Of a stretch of DNA of 18,591 nt, positions 6,533 through 13,618 are shown piece by piece. The notes beneath the pieces were generated by a model. That model did not search any database and was not told the DNA's origin. It was given only the letters and a program-made list of their open reading frames with translations. Within the stretch, counting starts at the first letter, position 1; every line of letters starts with the position of its first letter. The position numbers were made by a program, and so were the translations under genes. This DNA comes from JANXSD01 sp043758125 (GTDB lineage Bacteria; Bacteroidota; Bacteroidia; AKYH767-A; OLB10): the NCBI GenBank assembly GCA_043758125.1, contig JAYVOC010000090.1, positions 1-18,591 on the forward strand. Reading direction: 5' to 3'.

Positions 6533-7648
6533 TTATCCCTTTTTTGATTTGAAAATGCGTTGAAAAAGATTTTTTTTCTCTTCTGGTTTTTGCGTATTAA
6601 CGGATTTAAGATCAATTTCATTATCAACACTTGGAAGCAAAGCCTGTATAAATGCGTTTCTTAATACTTGCCATATTGCATCAATAGTATTTGTATCTGG
6701 ATTTTTAAAATCGCCTTCCATTTTAACTTTCGTCGCCACTTGTTCTTTCTTTTGATTTTTCAAAATAACACCTGCAGCACCAATAATATGTTCGTATACT
6801 CTATTAAAAAAACTATCATGTTTATCTTGAGGTCCAACCACATCCAAATCCTTTATAATTGGTTTTACATAACCTTTAAACTTTCCATCTTTTGCCGCCA
6901 TCTCACTATAGAGACCAAAAGTTCCCTTATTAACATCAAAATTTCCATACGCTTTTAAAAAATCATTTAGTAAAACTAAATTAGTGTTTTTTAATTCAGC
7001 ATTTAAATCAAATGTTGGATGTTCGTTTAGAGCATTAAGTTTCATGTTGAAATCAAATGTACCCTCATACGCTTTTGCATTTGCTGTAACGGTAGAAGGG
7101 AGTTCAACCTTTTTATTAATTACATTGGAGAGATTTACAGCAAGGATATGTGTTTGCTTTAATGCAATATCAACTTTCGGGTTTGAGGTGTTGTCGATAT
7201 AATGCAAATTTCCATTATTAACCTCAAATCGATTTACTTTTAATGGCATAAAATCCCTCAGGAGTTTACGAAAATTTGTTGTGTCTTTCTTTACATCATT
7301 TAACTCAACTTTATCTTTTGTAAATATTAAAACTGGTGAATCAAATTCAAGATTCCCTACAATAGAACCATGAAAGATTGCAGCCCACTCTATTGATAAA
7401 TCAATATTAGCTGCTTTGAAAAAAGGACTTTCTAACTTTCTTTGAGAATCTACTTTGTTTAAATAAATGTCATTGATGACATAAGCTCCTCTATAAATTG
7501 AAAGATCAATATCATCAATATGGCCGTAATAACCTTTCATATTTGCCAAATTTTTATTGGCATAGTCTAAAATAATATAAGGTAAAATAATTCTAATAAT
7601 TATCAGTAATGTTAATATACCAATAAGAATTTTATATTTTTTCTTCAT
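6533..7648 (-). CDS. DUF748-type, AsmA-like envelope protein
   Basis: A 371-residue protein with one N-terminal membrane anchor (about residues 7-27, YKILIGILTLLIIIRIILPYI). A long beta-rich periplasmic-type domain follows. Motifs seen are GHIDDIDLSIYRGAYVINDIYLNK near the N-terminus, 'FFKAANIDLSIEWAAIFHGSIVGNLEF', and a C-terminal basic tail (EEKKNLFQRIFKSKKG). This layout matches DUF748 proteins, which belong to the AsmA-like group that includes bridge-like lipid transporters. A role in moving lipids between envelope membranes is a family-level inference; it is shorter than the large AsmA members. The gene leads the group with the YihY and iron-permease-family genes and is separated by 74 bases from the upstream small stress-type gene, which may be in the same transcript. 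Confidence 0.8.
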   Translation of the reverse strand: MKKKYKILIGILTLLIIIRIILPYIILDYANKNLANMKGYYGHIDDIDLSIYRGAYVINDIYLNKVDSQRKLESPFFKAANIDLSIEWAAIFHGSIVGNLEFDSPVLIFTKDKVELNDVKKDTTNFRKLLRDFMPLKVNRFEVNNGNLHYIDNTSNPKVDIALKQTHILAVNLSNVINKKVELPSTVTANAKAYEGTFDFNMKLNALNEHPTFDLNAELKNTNLVLLNDFLKAYGNFDVNKGTFGLYSEMAAKDGKFKGYVKPIIKDLDVVGPQDKHDSFFNRVYEHIIGAAGVILKNQKKEQVATKVKMEGDFKNPDTNTIDAIWQVLRNAFIQALLPSVDNEIDLKSVNTQKPEEKKNLFQRIFKSKKG

Positions 7649-7722
7649 TAAAACTAATCTAATATTATGATTTTTTTATTACAATTAAATTCCTTGATGA
7701 AATGAATTAAGCTCAATTATTT

Positions 7723-8076
7723 TTATTGTTTATCATCATTTTTCACACCAGTCATTTTTGAAATTTCTTCCACTTGTTGCATAAAGGAAGTTACTTGACT
7801 ATCTGAAGCGGGTCCAAATGCATCTACTAAAGTTCCCTTGCCACCATCGTTTGTTTCAATGGCATAAAGAATAGACTCATCACCGGGGTCTGATGCACCT
7901 TCGAAACGCTGAAAATCAACAACAACTACCTCTTGCGGCAAATAAATTTTTCCGGTTTTTAATGCCTTCAGCCCCGAACTCGTTGCTTTATAATCTTCCG
8001 TATAACCCTTTTGAACAAAACTATTAAGTGATGTCACCATGCTGGTCATATCTAAATTTTTTATGAGATTTTTCAT
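7723..8076 (-). CDS. Small protein of the family often named 'phosphoribosylpyrophosphate synthetase' in Bacteroidota
   Basis: A 117-residue soluble protein without signal peptide or membrane segment. Recognisable motifs are GYTEDYKATSSGLKALKTGKIYLPQEV in the first half, then FQRFEGASDPGDESILYAIE and GGKGTLVDAFGPASD. I recall small ~100-residue Bacteroidota proteins with the same RFEG-x-S/T-x-P-x-D-E/N-S-I-LYAIE core annotated as phosphoribosylpyrophosphate synthetase. It is far too short for that enzyme and has no PRPP loop, so the name is misleading. The function is unknown. It is followed by the DUF748/YihY/iron-permease-family group and preceded, on the same strand, by the kinase gene. 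Its upstream region contains the ATGCCACGAGG core shared with the lmo0937-family gene. Confidence 0.75.
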   Translation of the reverse strand: MKNLIKNLDMTSMVTSLNSFVQKGYTEDYKATSSGLKALKTGKIYLPQEVVVVDFQRFEGASDPGDESILYAIETNDGGKGTLVDAFGPASDSQVTSFMQQVEEISKMTGVKNDDKQ

Positions 8077-8179
8077 TTTGAGATGTTTTAAGCCTTCTAA
8101 AGGAAGTCAATAATAATATAATCTCTTAAAGGTGAACTAGTATTCTCTTTAAACGATTACAAGATTTAACAACTATTTT

Positions 8180-8200
8180 ATAAATTTCTATGCCACGAGG
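8180..8200 (-). promoter_or_regulatory. Candidate operator upstream of the small stress-type gene
   Basis: The + strand reads ATAAATTTCTATGCCACGAGG. The core ATGCCACRAGG with an AT-rich left flank matches 4996-5006 at 10 of 11 positions and sits 104-124 bases before the start at 8076. The two sites have similar positions relative to their genes. Confidence 0.35.
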
Positions 8201-8230
8201 CTATAAACTAATCTTGAATGACTTAAAAAT

Positions 8231-10015
8231 TTATGCGGGAAGAAAAACAGAAAAAGTAGACCCCTTATTTGGTTCACCTTGTGAAATGATAAATCCAGAA
8301 TGATTCTCTGCAATTTTTTTGCAGATCGAAAGACCAATTCCAGTGCCTAAATATTCTTTATCATTATGCAAGCGTTGAAATAAAATAAAAATACTTTCAG
8401 CATATTGTTGCTCAAATCCTAAACCATTGTCGCTAATGGATATTTTGAAATATTTTTTTGTGGATTCCGTTTTTAATTCAGGTTGGTTTTTTGCAATTAT
8501 TATTTTGCTTGTAATGCGTATGATTGGTGGACTATTTTTTTTGCTATATTTAATAGAATTGCCAATAAGATTTGTTAATAATTGTTGAATTTGAAAAGGA
8601 ATTACATTTATTGTTGGTAGTTCTTCAGAATAAATTAATGCCTTTTTTTCTTCAATGGATACCGCCAAATCTTGTTTTGAATTCTCTAGTAAAAGATTTA
8701 AATCCGTTTTTTCAAAAACTTTTTCGATTTTATTAGTGCGTGAAAATAAAAGTAAATCATCAATAAGAGTCCGCATTCTAGTAACTGAACTTTTTATTTT
8801 TGCAAAATATTCTTTGCCTTTATCTGTCATCGTTGAGACTTCCTTTTCATCAAAGCGAGAGATGTAAATTTGTATTATACGTAAAGGCTCTTGCAAATCA
8901 TGACTAGCTACATAATTAAATGAAGCGAGCTCCTTATTGCTTTGTTCTAACTCTCTATTTCTTTCTTCTAACGCAAGGGTCGTTAAATGCTGTTCTGTAA
9001 TATCACTATTAATTCCAATAAGAGTTTTCTGTCCATTAATATCCGTTATTAATTTACTTAATGATTTAAAATGTCTCACTTCACCATCCTTTCGTATAAT
9101 TCTGAAGAAAGCGGCAGGATATTCATTGTTCTTTATAACCTGATTTTCCCCATCGGTTATTATGTGCTTATCATTGGGATGGACAAACTCAAGAAATTTT
9201 TCAATAGTAGGTTCAAAGGATTGTGGTTCGCAACCTAATAATAAATATTGATTGTCGGAATAGGTGAGTTTGTTTGAATCTAAATACCATTGCCAACTAC
9301 TAAGCCCTGCTATTACTTCTGCGTGCGCCATTGATTCGGTTGTAATAAGTAAATTAGCATTTGTAGTTTTTAAATTGTTTAAGTCTTTATTTATCTTCCA
9401 ATAAGAAAAAATAAAAATTAATAAAGCAAATAGCATCAACATGAATGTGAATAGTGGTGTAAAAGAAATTTCATGATTGTATTTCGCTTGTCGATCTTTT
9501 AAATAGGCCATTTCCAAATCAATCATTTTACTAATTTGAAAACGTATTTTATCCATTATACCATTACCTTTAAGTATACTCGCATTAAGAGCACTTGTAT
9601 CTACTGGGGTATGCGCATTAATAGCAAGTGTACCGTCTAAATACGAAAATCGGTTATCAACTAATTGATTGAGGCTTTCTAAATTATTCTGCTGCCGAAA
9701 ATTACCATTCGCTAATTTTTTTAATTCAACAAAAGAGGTCATTGTTTTTGCATACGATGCATTGTAAATTTGAAGAAAAACAGAGTCACGAGTAATTATA
9801 AAACCACGCTGCCCCGTTTCTGCATCTTTAACATAAGATAACAATTTCTCTAATTGAATATCTACTTGATAAGTATGTACTACCGATTCTGTTGATTCGG
9901 CAAGTGACATTGTATGTTTATAAGTAATGCCTGAAATTAAAATGAGAATAAATAAGGAAAGCGCAAAAATGCTTTTCAATAGAAAAGACGATGTAACTAT
10001 TTTTATAAAATTCAT
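8231..10015 (-). CDS. Membrane histidine kinase: CHASE3, PAS, HisKA, HATPase_c
   Basis: A 594-residue sensor kinase. A first helix (about residues 15-33) and a second (about 188-206) flank a CHASE3-type extracytoplasmic domain with its hallmark DAETGQRGFIIT (64-75). A PAS domain with PAC tail follows (about 232-345, FFRIIRKDGEVRHFKSLS ... GINSDIT). The dimerisation helix has the phospho-acceptor H372 in NYVASHDLQEPLR. The ATPase domain shows the N box LTNLIGNSIKYSKK (480-493), G1 DNGLGF (529-534), FQRLH and G2 GTGIGLS (557-563). All catalytic motifs are intact, so it should be active. The sensed signal is not evident. It lies 17 bases downstream of the response regulator gene, so the two are co-transcribed and probably partners. 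Confidence 0.93.
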   Translation of the reverse strand: MNFIKIVTSSFLLKSIFALSLFILILISGITYKHTMSLAESTESVVHTYQVDIQLEKLLSYVKDAETGQRGFIITRDSVFLQIYNASYAKTMTSFVELKKLANGNFRQQNNLESLNQLVDNRFSYLDGTLAINAHTPVDTSALNASILKGNGIMDKIRFQISKMIDLEMAYLKDRQAKYNHEISFTPLFTFMLMLFALLIFIFSYWKINKDLNNLKTTNANLLITTESMAHAEVIAGLSSWQWYLDSNKLTYSDNQYLLLGCEPQSFEPTIEKFLEFVHPNDKHIITDGENQVIKNNEYPAAFFRIIRKDGEVRHFKSLSKLITDINGQKTLIGINSDITEQHLTTLALEERNRELEQSNKELASFNYVASHDLQEPLRIIQIYISRFDEKEVSTMTDKGKEYFAKIKSSVTRMRTLIDDLLLFSRTNKIEKVFEKTDLNLLLENSKQDLAVSIEEKKALIYSEELPTINVIPFQIQQLLTNLIGNSIKYSKKNSPPIIRITSKIIIAKNQPELKTESTKKYFKISISDNGLGFEQQYAESIFILFQRLHNDKEYLGTGIGLSICKKIAENHSGFIISQGEPNKGSTFSVFLPA

Positions 10016-10032
10016 CTTTTCTGTTCTTATAT

Positions 10033-10479
10033 CTATAAACTAAGTAAAAAATTGTCTCTGTTTAAACTTGAGGTTTGATACTGCCAATTAATAGTAATTA
10101 CTTCTATTAATATTTTTTTTAATGTGCTAAAATCACTTGGTTTTTTAATGTAAACATTTGCACCCTTTACAAAAGTTTCTTCAATATCTTCGTCAGACGC
10201 CGAAGTAGAATATATTGCAACAGCGATATCTTTCAGACGGTTGTCGCTTTTTATTTCTCGTAAACATTCTAGTCCACTTTTACGAGGCATGTTTAAATCA
10301 AGAAAAAGAACATGAGGCAAAATTACATTTGGCATGAGAAGATACTTAATTAATTCAACGCCATCATTAACAGTATTAACAATAGTTTGAATTTTTATTT
10401 CTTCGAAAGCTTCTTTGAAGAATAAACGATCGTCTTCGTCATCATCAGCAAGTAAGATATGCATGGGCTCGTTGTGCAT
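10033..10479 (-). CDS. Single-domain response regulator (Rcp1/CheY-like receiver)
   Basis: A 148-residue receiver domain with no output domain. Key residues are present: acidic D12-D13 in ILLADDDEDD, phospho-acceptor D61 in FLDLNMPRKSGLECL, S91 in YSTSASDED, and K113 before P114 in YIKKPSDF. This form, with a Pro-His-x-x-F-LDLNMP segment, is common among Rcp1-like regulators paired with PAS or phytochrome-type kinases. Without an output domain it must act through another protein, either as a phosphorelay intermediate or by protein contact. An alternative in-frame ATG at 10462-10464 would remove five residues and cannot be excluded. It is the middle gene between the AraC-type regulator (48 bases upstream) and the kinase (17 bases downstream). 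Confidence 0.93.
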   Translation of the reverse strand: MHNEPMHILLADDDEDDRLFFKEAFEEIKIQTIVNTVNDGVELIKYLLMPNVILPHVLFLDLNMPRKSGLECLREIKSDNRLKDIAVAIYSTSASDEDIEETFVKGANVYIKKPSDFSTLKKILIEVITINWQYQTSSLNRDNFLLSL

Positions 10480-10527
10480 TACGGATATTTTTGAATTATA
10501 TTTTAAATTAAATTTAAGCTTCTTCGA

Positions 10528-11082
10528 TTATTGAATTAAATTTCTTCTTTTGTTAATTATCCTTTGAAACGCTGAAGGAGTCATGCCCGTAGTGTTTTTA
10601 AATTGATTGCTAAAATGCGCAACGCTGCTATAATTTAGTTTCCAAGCAATCTCAGTAAAAGTAAGTTCGTTTGTAGTAATAAGTTCTTTAGCACGTTCTA
10701 TTTTATGAATAATTATGAAATTTTCAATTGAAGTGAAAGTGACCTCTGAAAACTGGCTGGAAATATGACTATAACTATGCTTAAGTTTCTCCGCTAAATA
10801 AGTTGATATTTTTGATACTGGCAATTTTTCCTCAAAATAAACCATTTCTATAATTGCATCTTTTGTTTTTTGCACAAGAATGCTTTTTTGCGTTTCTACT
10901 ATTTCAATACCGTAATTTTTAAAAATCGCCTGCAACTCATTCATCTTTTCCGTTGAAACTGATTCTTTAATTTTAACCTCTGCAAATCCCAACAACGAAT
11001 AGGAAACACCCATTTTTTCAAACTGCTCTTCAAGAACTTTCTTAAAGAGGATGGTTTGGTTGTATTTGAGGTAAATATTCAT
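10528..11082 (-). CDS. AraC-family transcriptional regulator, short Bacteroidota type
   Basis: A 184-residue DNA-binding protein. The C-terminal half (about residues 85-178) is an AraC-type double helix-turn-helix, with IERAKELITTNELTFTEIAWKLNYSS and then HFSNQFKNTTGMTPSAFQ. The N-terminal ~80 residues (MNIYLKYNQTILFKKVLEEQ ... GFAEVKIKE ... IVETQKSILVQKTKDAIIEM) are not a cupin effector domain. I recall them as a conserved module of a Bacteroidota subfamily, with no known ligand. It is the first gene of the regulator-receiver-kinase group and is likely the DNA-binding output that the output-less receiver lacks. Direct control of one by the other is not shown by the sequence. An inverted repeat lies about 100 bases upstream at 11179-11203. 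Confidence 0.9.
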   Translation of the reverse strand: MNIYLKYNQTILFKKVLEEQFEKMGVSYSLLGFAEVKIKESVSTEKMNELQAIFKNYGIEIVETQKSILVQKTKDAIIEMVYFEEKLPVSKISTYLAEKLKHSYSHISSQFSEVTFTSIENFIIIHKIERAKELITTNELTFTEIAWKLNYSSVAHFSNQFKNTTGMTPSAFQRIINKRRNLIQ

Positions 11083-11873
11083 TCGATGAGGTGAAGTTAA
11101 AAAAGATAAAAATACCTTCTACTTTTAAATGGAAGCTAGTTTAGTGATGTTGGCAGTATTAAACGAAAAAATATAGCAAAAATCGCAATTTTGGGGCGAT
11201 TTTACCACAACTTGGAATTTAAAGGCATAATAATCATTAAGTCTAAGCATCACTTTCGTTTGGAAATTACTTGATGAAATCCTCATTTTATAATTGCTAA
11301 TTCGGTTAACTTATATCGATCGGCACGCTTGTTTAGTATAGTTAATAGCCAAAGGATAATCATCAAAAGTAATAAAATCTTATATATTTTTTTATGGCCC
11401 TTTTAAAGCATTAAGATAGTATTATATCAAATCAATTCTATAAAGCATTCTGCTATTATTGATAGTACCAATATTTGTAGTCTCCTAATAATATAGATGA
11501 TTTGAAATTTTTTAAAATCACTACTTCATCACTATCGACTATCTCTAAATTTGTGAGATATTAATTTTAGAATAGAAGAAACAGTTGACGAGTTGGATTG
11601 GAATGAGTATAAGATATTTTAAAATTATAGTTACCATTAATTTGAAATCCGTCTTTTAGATAAAAATTATTCATCCTGAAATTTTTCTTCTATGCATTTA
11701 ACCAAATCCCCATTTCTAATTTAATTTCTCTAATTTTAATTAAAACAATGTTGAATTATTAAATTATTTTTGCTTATCAAAATTAGATATCTTACAACAA
11801 CATTCTAAATGCATTTAACTTTTTGAAAGCTTGTCAGTAATACATCAATTGCAATTGAATTGCTAAAGTTTCC
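11083..11873. other. 790-base gene-poor gap with no confident gene
   Basis: No ORF of useful length was found on either strand. Features seen are an 8-bp inverted repeat at 11179-11203, and short coding-like fragments broken by stops and frame changes: + strand 11557-11622, ending in a ELDWNEYKIF-like tail; minus strand about 11456-11555, containing DSDEVVILKNFKSS; and minus strand about 11675-11735, containing REIKLEMGIWLN and, one frame over, IEEKFQDE. They may be decayed coding sequence or AT-rich chance. No RNA gene is recognised. Confidence 0.5.
11179..11203. promoter_or_regulatory. Inverted repeat upstream of the AraC-type gene
   Basis: AAAATCGC (11179-11186) and GCGATTTT (11196-11203) form a perfect 8-bp repeat around a 9-base spacer, 97-121 bases before the AraC start. 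On the minus strand the hairpin is followed by TTGCTATATTTTTT. It could be a regulator site or a weak terminator for readthrough from the right. Confidence 0.35.
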
Positions 11874-12575
11874 TTATTTATTGTTTATAGATTGTTTAAT
11901 AAACGCTAAAATTAATGGATTTGGTTCTTCAAGTGTAGAACTTAAAGCCGGTTGAAATAATGTTCCAAGGAAAAAAGGATGATTCGCTAATTCAAATGCC
12001 CTCATTTCTCCATTAACGGAGCATGCAGTAAATTTCAATCCATTTGAACTTAATATTTCGATGTATTTATTATTAATTCCATAATTACAAAAATATTTTC
12101 CAAGTAACTTATTTTTTTTAATAATATTAAATAAAATTGATGACGTTTCAATAATTGTCAATTCCTCCTCTTGTTCTATCAAGGAACACGTTAATTTTGA
12201 AATTACTAAATCTGGAGAATTCGGGTTTGTCTCTTCGTGATCGGCATGGGTAATTCCACAAACATTTTTTGCAAATTCAATTATCATATATTGAAAGCCA
12301 CCACAATTTCCAAAGTTTGGTATATTGTTTTCTCGTGCATAGGTAATAGTACTTAATACATTTTTAATGTCTTTGTAGGGTGAGCCTGGCGCAATCCACA
12401 GTCCGCAATATAAATTATTGAAAGCAGTTTTAGAATTCAAAATATCAGTAGAAATCCAATCAAATTGAAGTTCTTGGTTAAATAATTTTTGAATTTGTCT
12501 AATGCTGTTATTCAAGGCATGATGTGTTGAATAAGCAGGGTTAAAGTCACCGAGAATAGCAATTTTATAGGTCAT
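11874..12575 (-). CDS. Stand-alone glutamine-amidotransferase-like protein related to the CTP synthase C-terminal domain
   Basis: A 233-residue cytosolic protein with the class I amidotransferase fold. Matches to the CTP synthase glutaminase half are APGSPYKDIKNVLSTITYAR (62-81), nucleophile-elbow GNCGGFQ with Cys91, and the C-terminal HPFFLGTLFQPALSS (199-213). It corresponds to the family called 'CTP synthase C-terminal region-related (seleno)protein', in which the Cys position is Sec in some members; here it is an ordinary Cys codon. The canonical His-Pro-Glu of the catalytic triad is Gln208-Pro-Ala210, so ordinary glutaminase activity is doubtful. There is no ATP-dependent ligase half and no CTP synthase neighbour. 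The substrate is unknown. The start at ATG 12573-12575 gives the expected MTYKIAILGDFNPAYS. A perfect TAnnTTTG box (TAAATTTG, complement of 12583-12590) lies 8 bases upstream, which would imply a nearly leaderless mRNA if used. It is a single-gene unit. Confidence 0.85.
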   Translation of the reverse strand: MTYKIAILGDFNPAYSTHHALNNSIRQIQKLFNQELQFDWISTDILNSKTAFNNLYCGLWIAPGSPYKDIKNVLSTITYARENNIPNFGNCGGFQYMIIEFAKNVCGITHADHEETNPNSPDLVISKLTCSLIEQEEELTIIETSSILFNIIKKNKLLGKYFCNYGINNKYIEILSSNGLKFTACSVNGEMRAFELANHPFFLGTLFQPALSSTLEEPNPLILAFIKQSINNK

Positions 12576-12734
12576 AGCATAACAAATTTATGGTTTAATA
12601 CTACAATTGCTTCGGTATTTTAAGAATTCGTAAAACATAAGAAAATCAAAAAATGTAAACCTTAACTTTCGTTTGAACTTATCACTGAGTTTTCTTTTTT
12701 TACATTATGAAATAATGCAAATTTAAACGCTCTT

Positions 12735-13217
12735 TTATTCTACAAAAAATGAAACTGCACCTTCGTTTTTTCCATCGAATATTTTTCCTTTAAAAGTTTC
12801 ATCCATCACAATTTTGAATTTGGAAGAAAATTTTCTTGGTTTTAAATACCGAGCAGTTATTTCAACATTGTTGTCGATTTTAATTTTTATCTTAACATAA
12901 TTGTAAACATAACCATATTTTGGATGATTGATTAATAGTGTTTGGGAGGTTGTAATGAAGGAAGGAATCTTCCCTTTGAATACAGTTGAATCAAAATATT
13001 CATAGGTATCCAACTTCATTCCACCAATAGCGTTTGGAGACTCTGGTTCTTCTTTTCCATCTGAAAATAATTTACATTTGCCATAATAAATTACAGCCTT
13101 TACCGGCTTACCTGATTTTAAAGCCCCCATTAGTTGTTCAAAATTTTGAACAGCGGTTTGCGCAAATAATGTATTTGTAACTGAAAGAATTATTAGTGAA
13201 AGGATAATTTTTTTCAT
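12735..13217 (-). CDS. Secreted VirK-like protein
   Basis: A 160-residue protein with a Sec signal peptide (MKKIILSLIILSVTNTLFAQ, cleavage after about residue 20). The mature part matches the VirK family pattern: FEQLMGALKSGKPVKAVIYYGKCKL, then NAIGGMKLDTYEYF, YNYVKIKIKI, ITARYLKPRKF and finally MDETF and DGKNEGAVSFF. VirK was named from a plant-pathogen virulence region, but its biochemical role is not established, and here it is probably a periplasmic or surface protein with unknown ligand. It is a single-gene unit; no shared function with its neighbours is evident. The reading frame stays open for about 95 codons upstream of the ATG without any further ATG, GTG or TTG. The signal peptide makes the assigned start convincing. 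Confidence 0.8.
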   Translation of the reverse strand: MKKIILSLIILSVTNTLFAQTAVQNFEQLMGALKSGKPVKAVIYYGKCKLFSDGKEEPESPNAIGGMKLDTYEYFDSTVFKGKIPSFITTSQTLLINHPKYGYVYNYVKIKIKIDNNVEITARYLKPRKFSSKFKIVMDETFKGKIFDGKNEGAVSFFVE

Positions 13218-13618
13218 TTTATAGATTTTAATAAGTATTTTTTTGTGAGAATTCGATATAATTTTATTAACGATGTCGCGATGTTTTCTTTTTACTGAAT
13301 CTGCAATGTAGGTTGGGGCTCCAGCATCTTCAGTTCTTACAAAAGTAGTATTTGTAATGCAAACTACTGTTTCTTCAACTCTGTGAAAAAATTTCTTTAT
13401 ATAGGTGCGTTGACACCTATATAAAGTCCACGAAAGGTCCGTTAATTTAAATAGTTGACGAATGTAAGAACTAATATTTTGCGAAACGCGAAGTTGGAAA
13501 AGTCAGCTCTAAGAAATGTACTTATGATATTTTATTTTAGATAAAAAATATGATCTAACTATGCGTTTTTAATTTTGTATTTTAACTTTATTATTTTTAT
13601 ATAGCACTTGCATTCTAT
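13218..13618. other. 400-base gap with a long Met-less open frame and a hairpin
   Basis: No gene with a start codon was found. On the minus strand, 13218-13502 is open in the frame of the VirK-like gene from a TGA at 13503-13505 down to its ATG. The nearer part reads with normal protein composition (e.g. RTEDAGAPTYIADSVKRKH) but contains no start codon. A perfect 13-bp hairpin is embedded at 13395-13426. The remaining part, 13503-13618, shows nothing recognisable. Confidence 0.5.
13395..13426 (-). terminator. Possible terminator for the carbonic anhydrase/SbtA operon
   Basis: CTTTATATAGGTG (13395-13407) and CACCTATATAAAG (13414-13426) form a perfect 13-bp stem with a 6-base loop. On the minus strand it is followed by AAATTTTTTCAC, giving a U-tract. 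It lies about 190 bases past the SbtA stop, far for a terminator, and inside the open frame that runs into the VirK-like gene, so a regulatory dyad is an alternative. Confidence 0.5.

Noticed and set aside
7723..8076. Real phosphoribosylpyrophosphate synthetase
   Set aside because: 117 residues is about a third of the enzyme's length and the PRPP-binding loop is absent.
12703..12717. Terminator after the VirK-like gene (CATTAT-GAA-ATAATG)
   Set aside because: On the minus strand the hairpin is followed by an A-run, not a U-tract, so it does not act as an intrinsic terminator for that gene.
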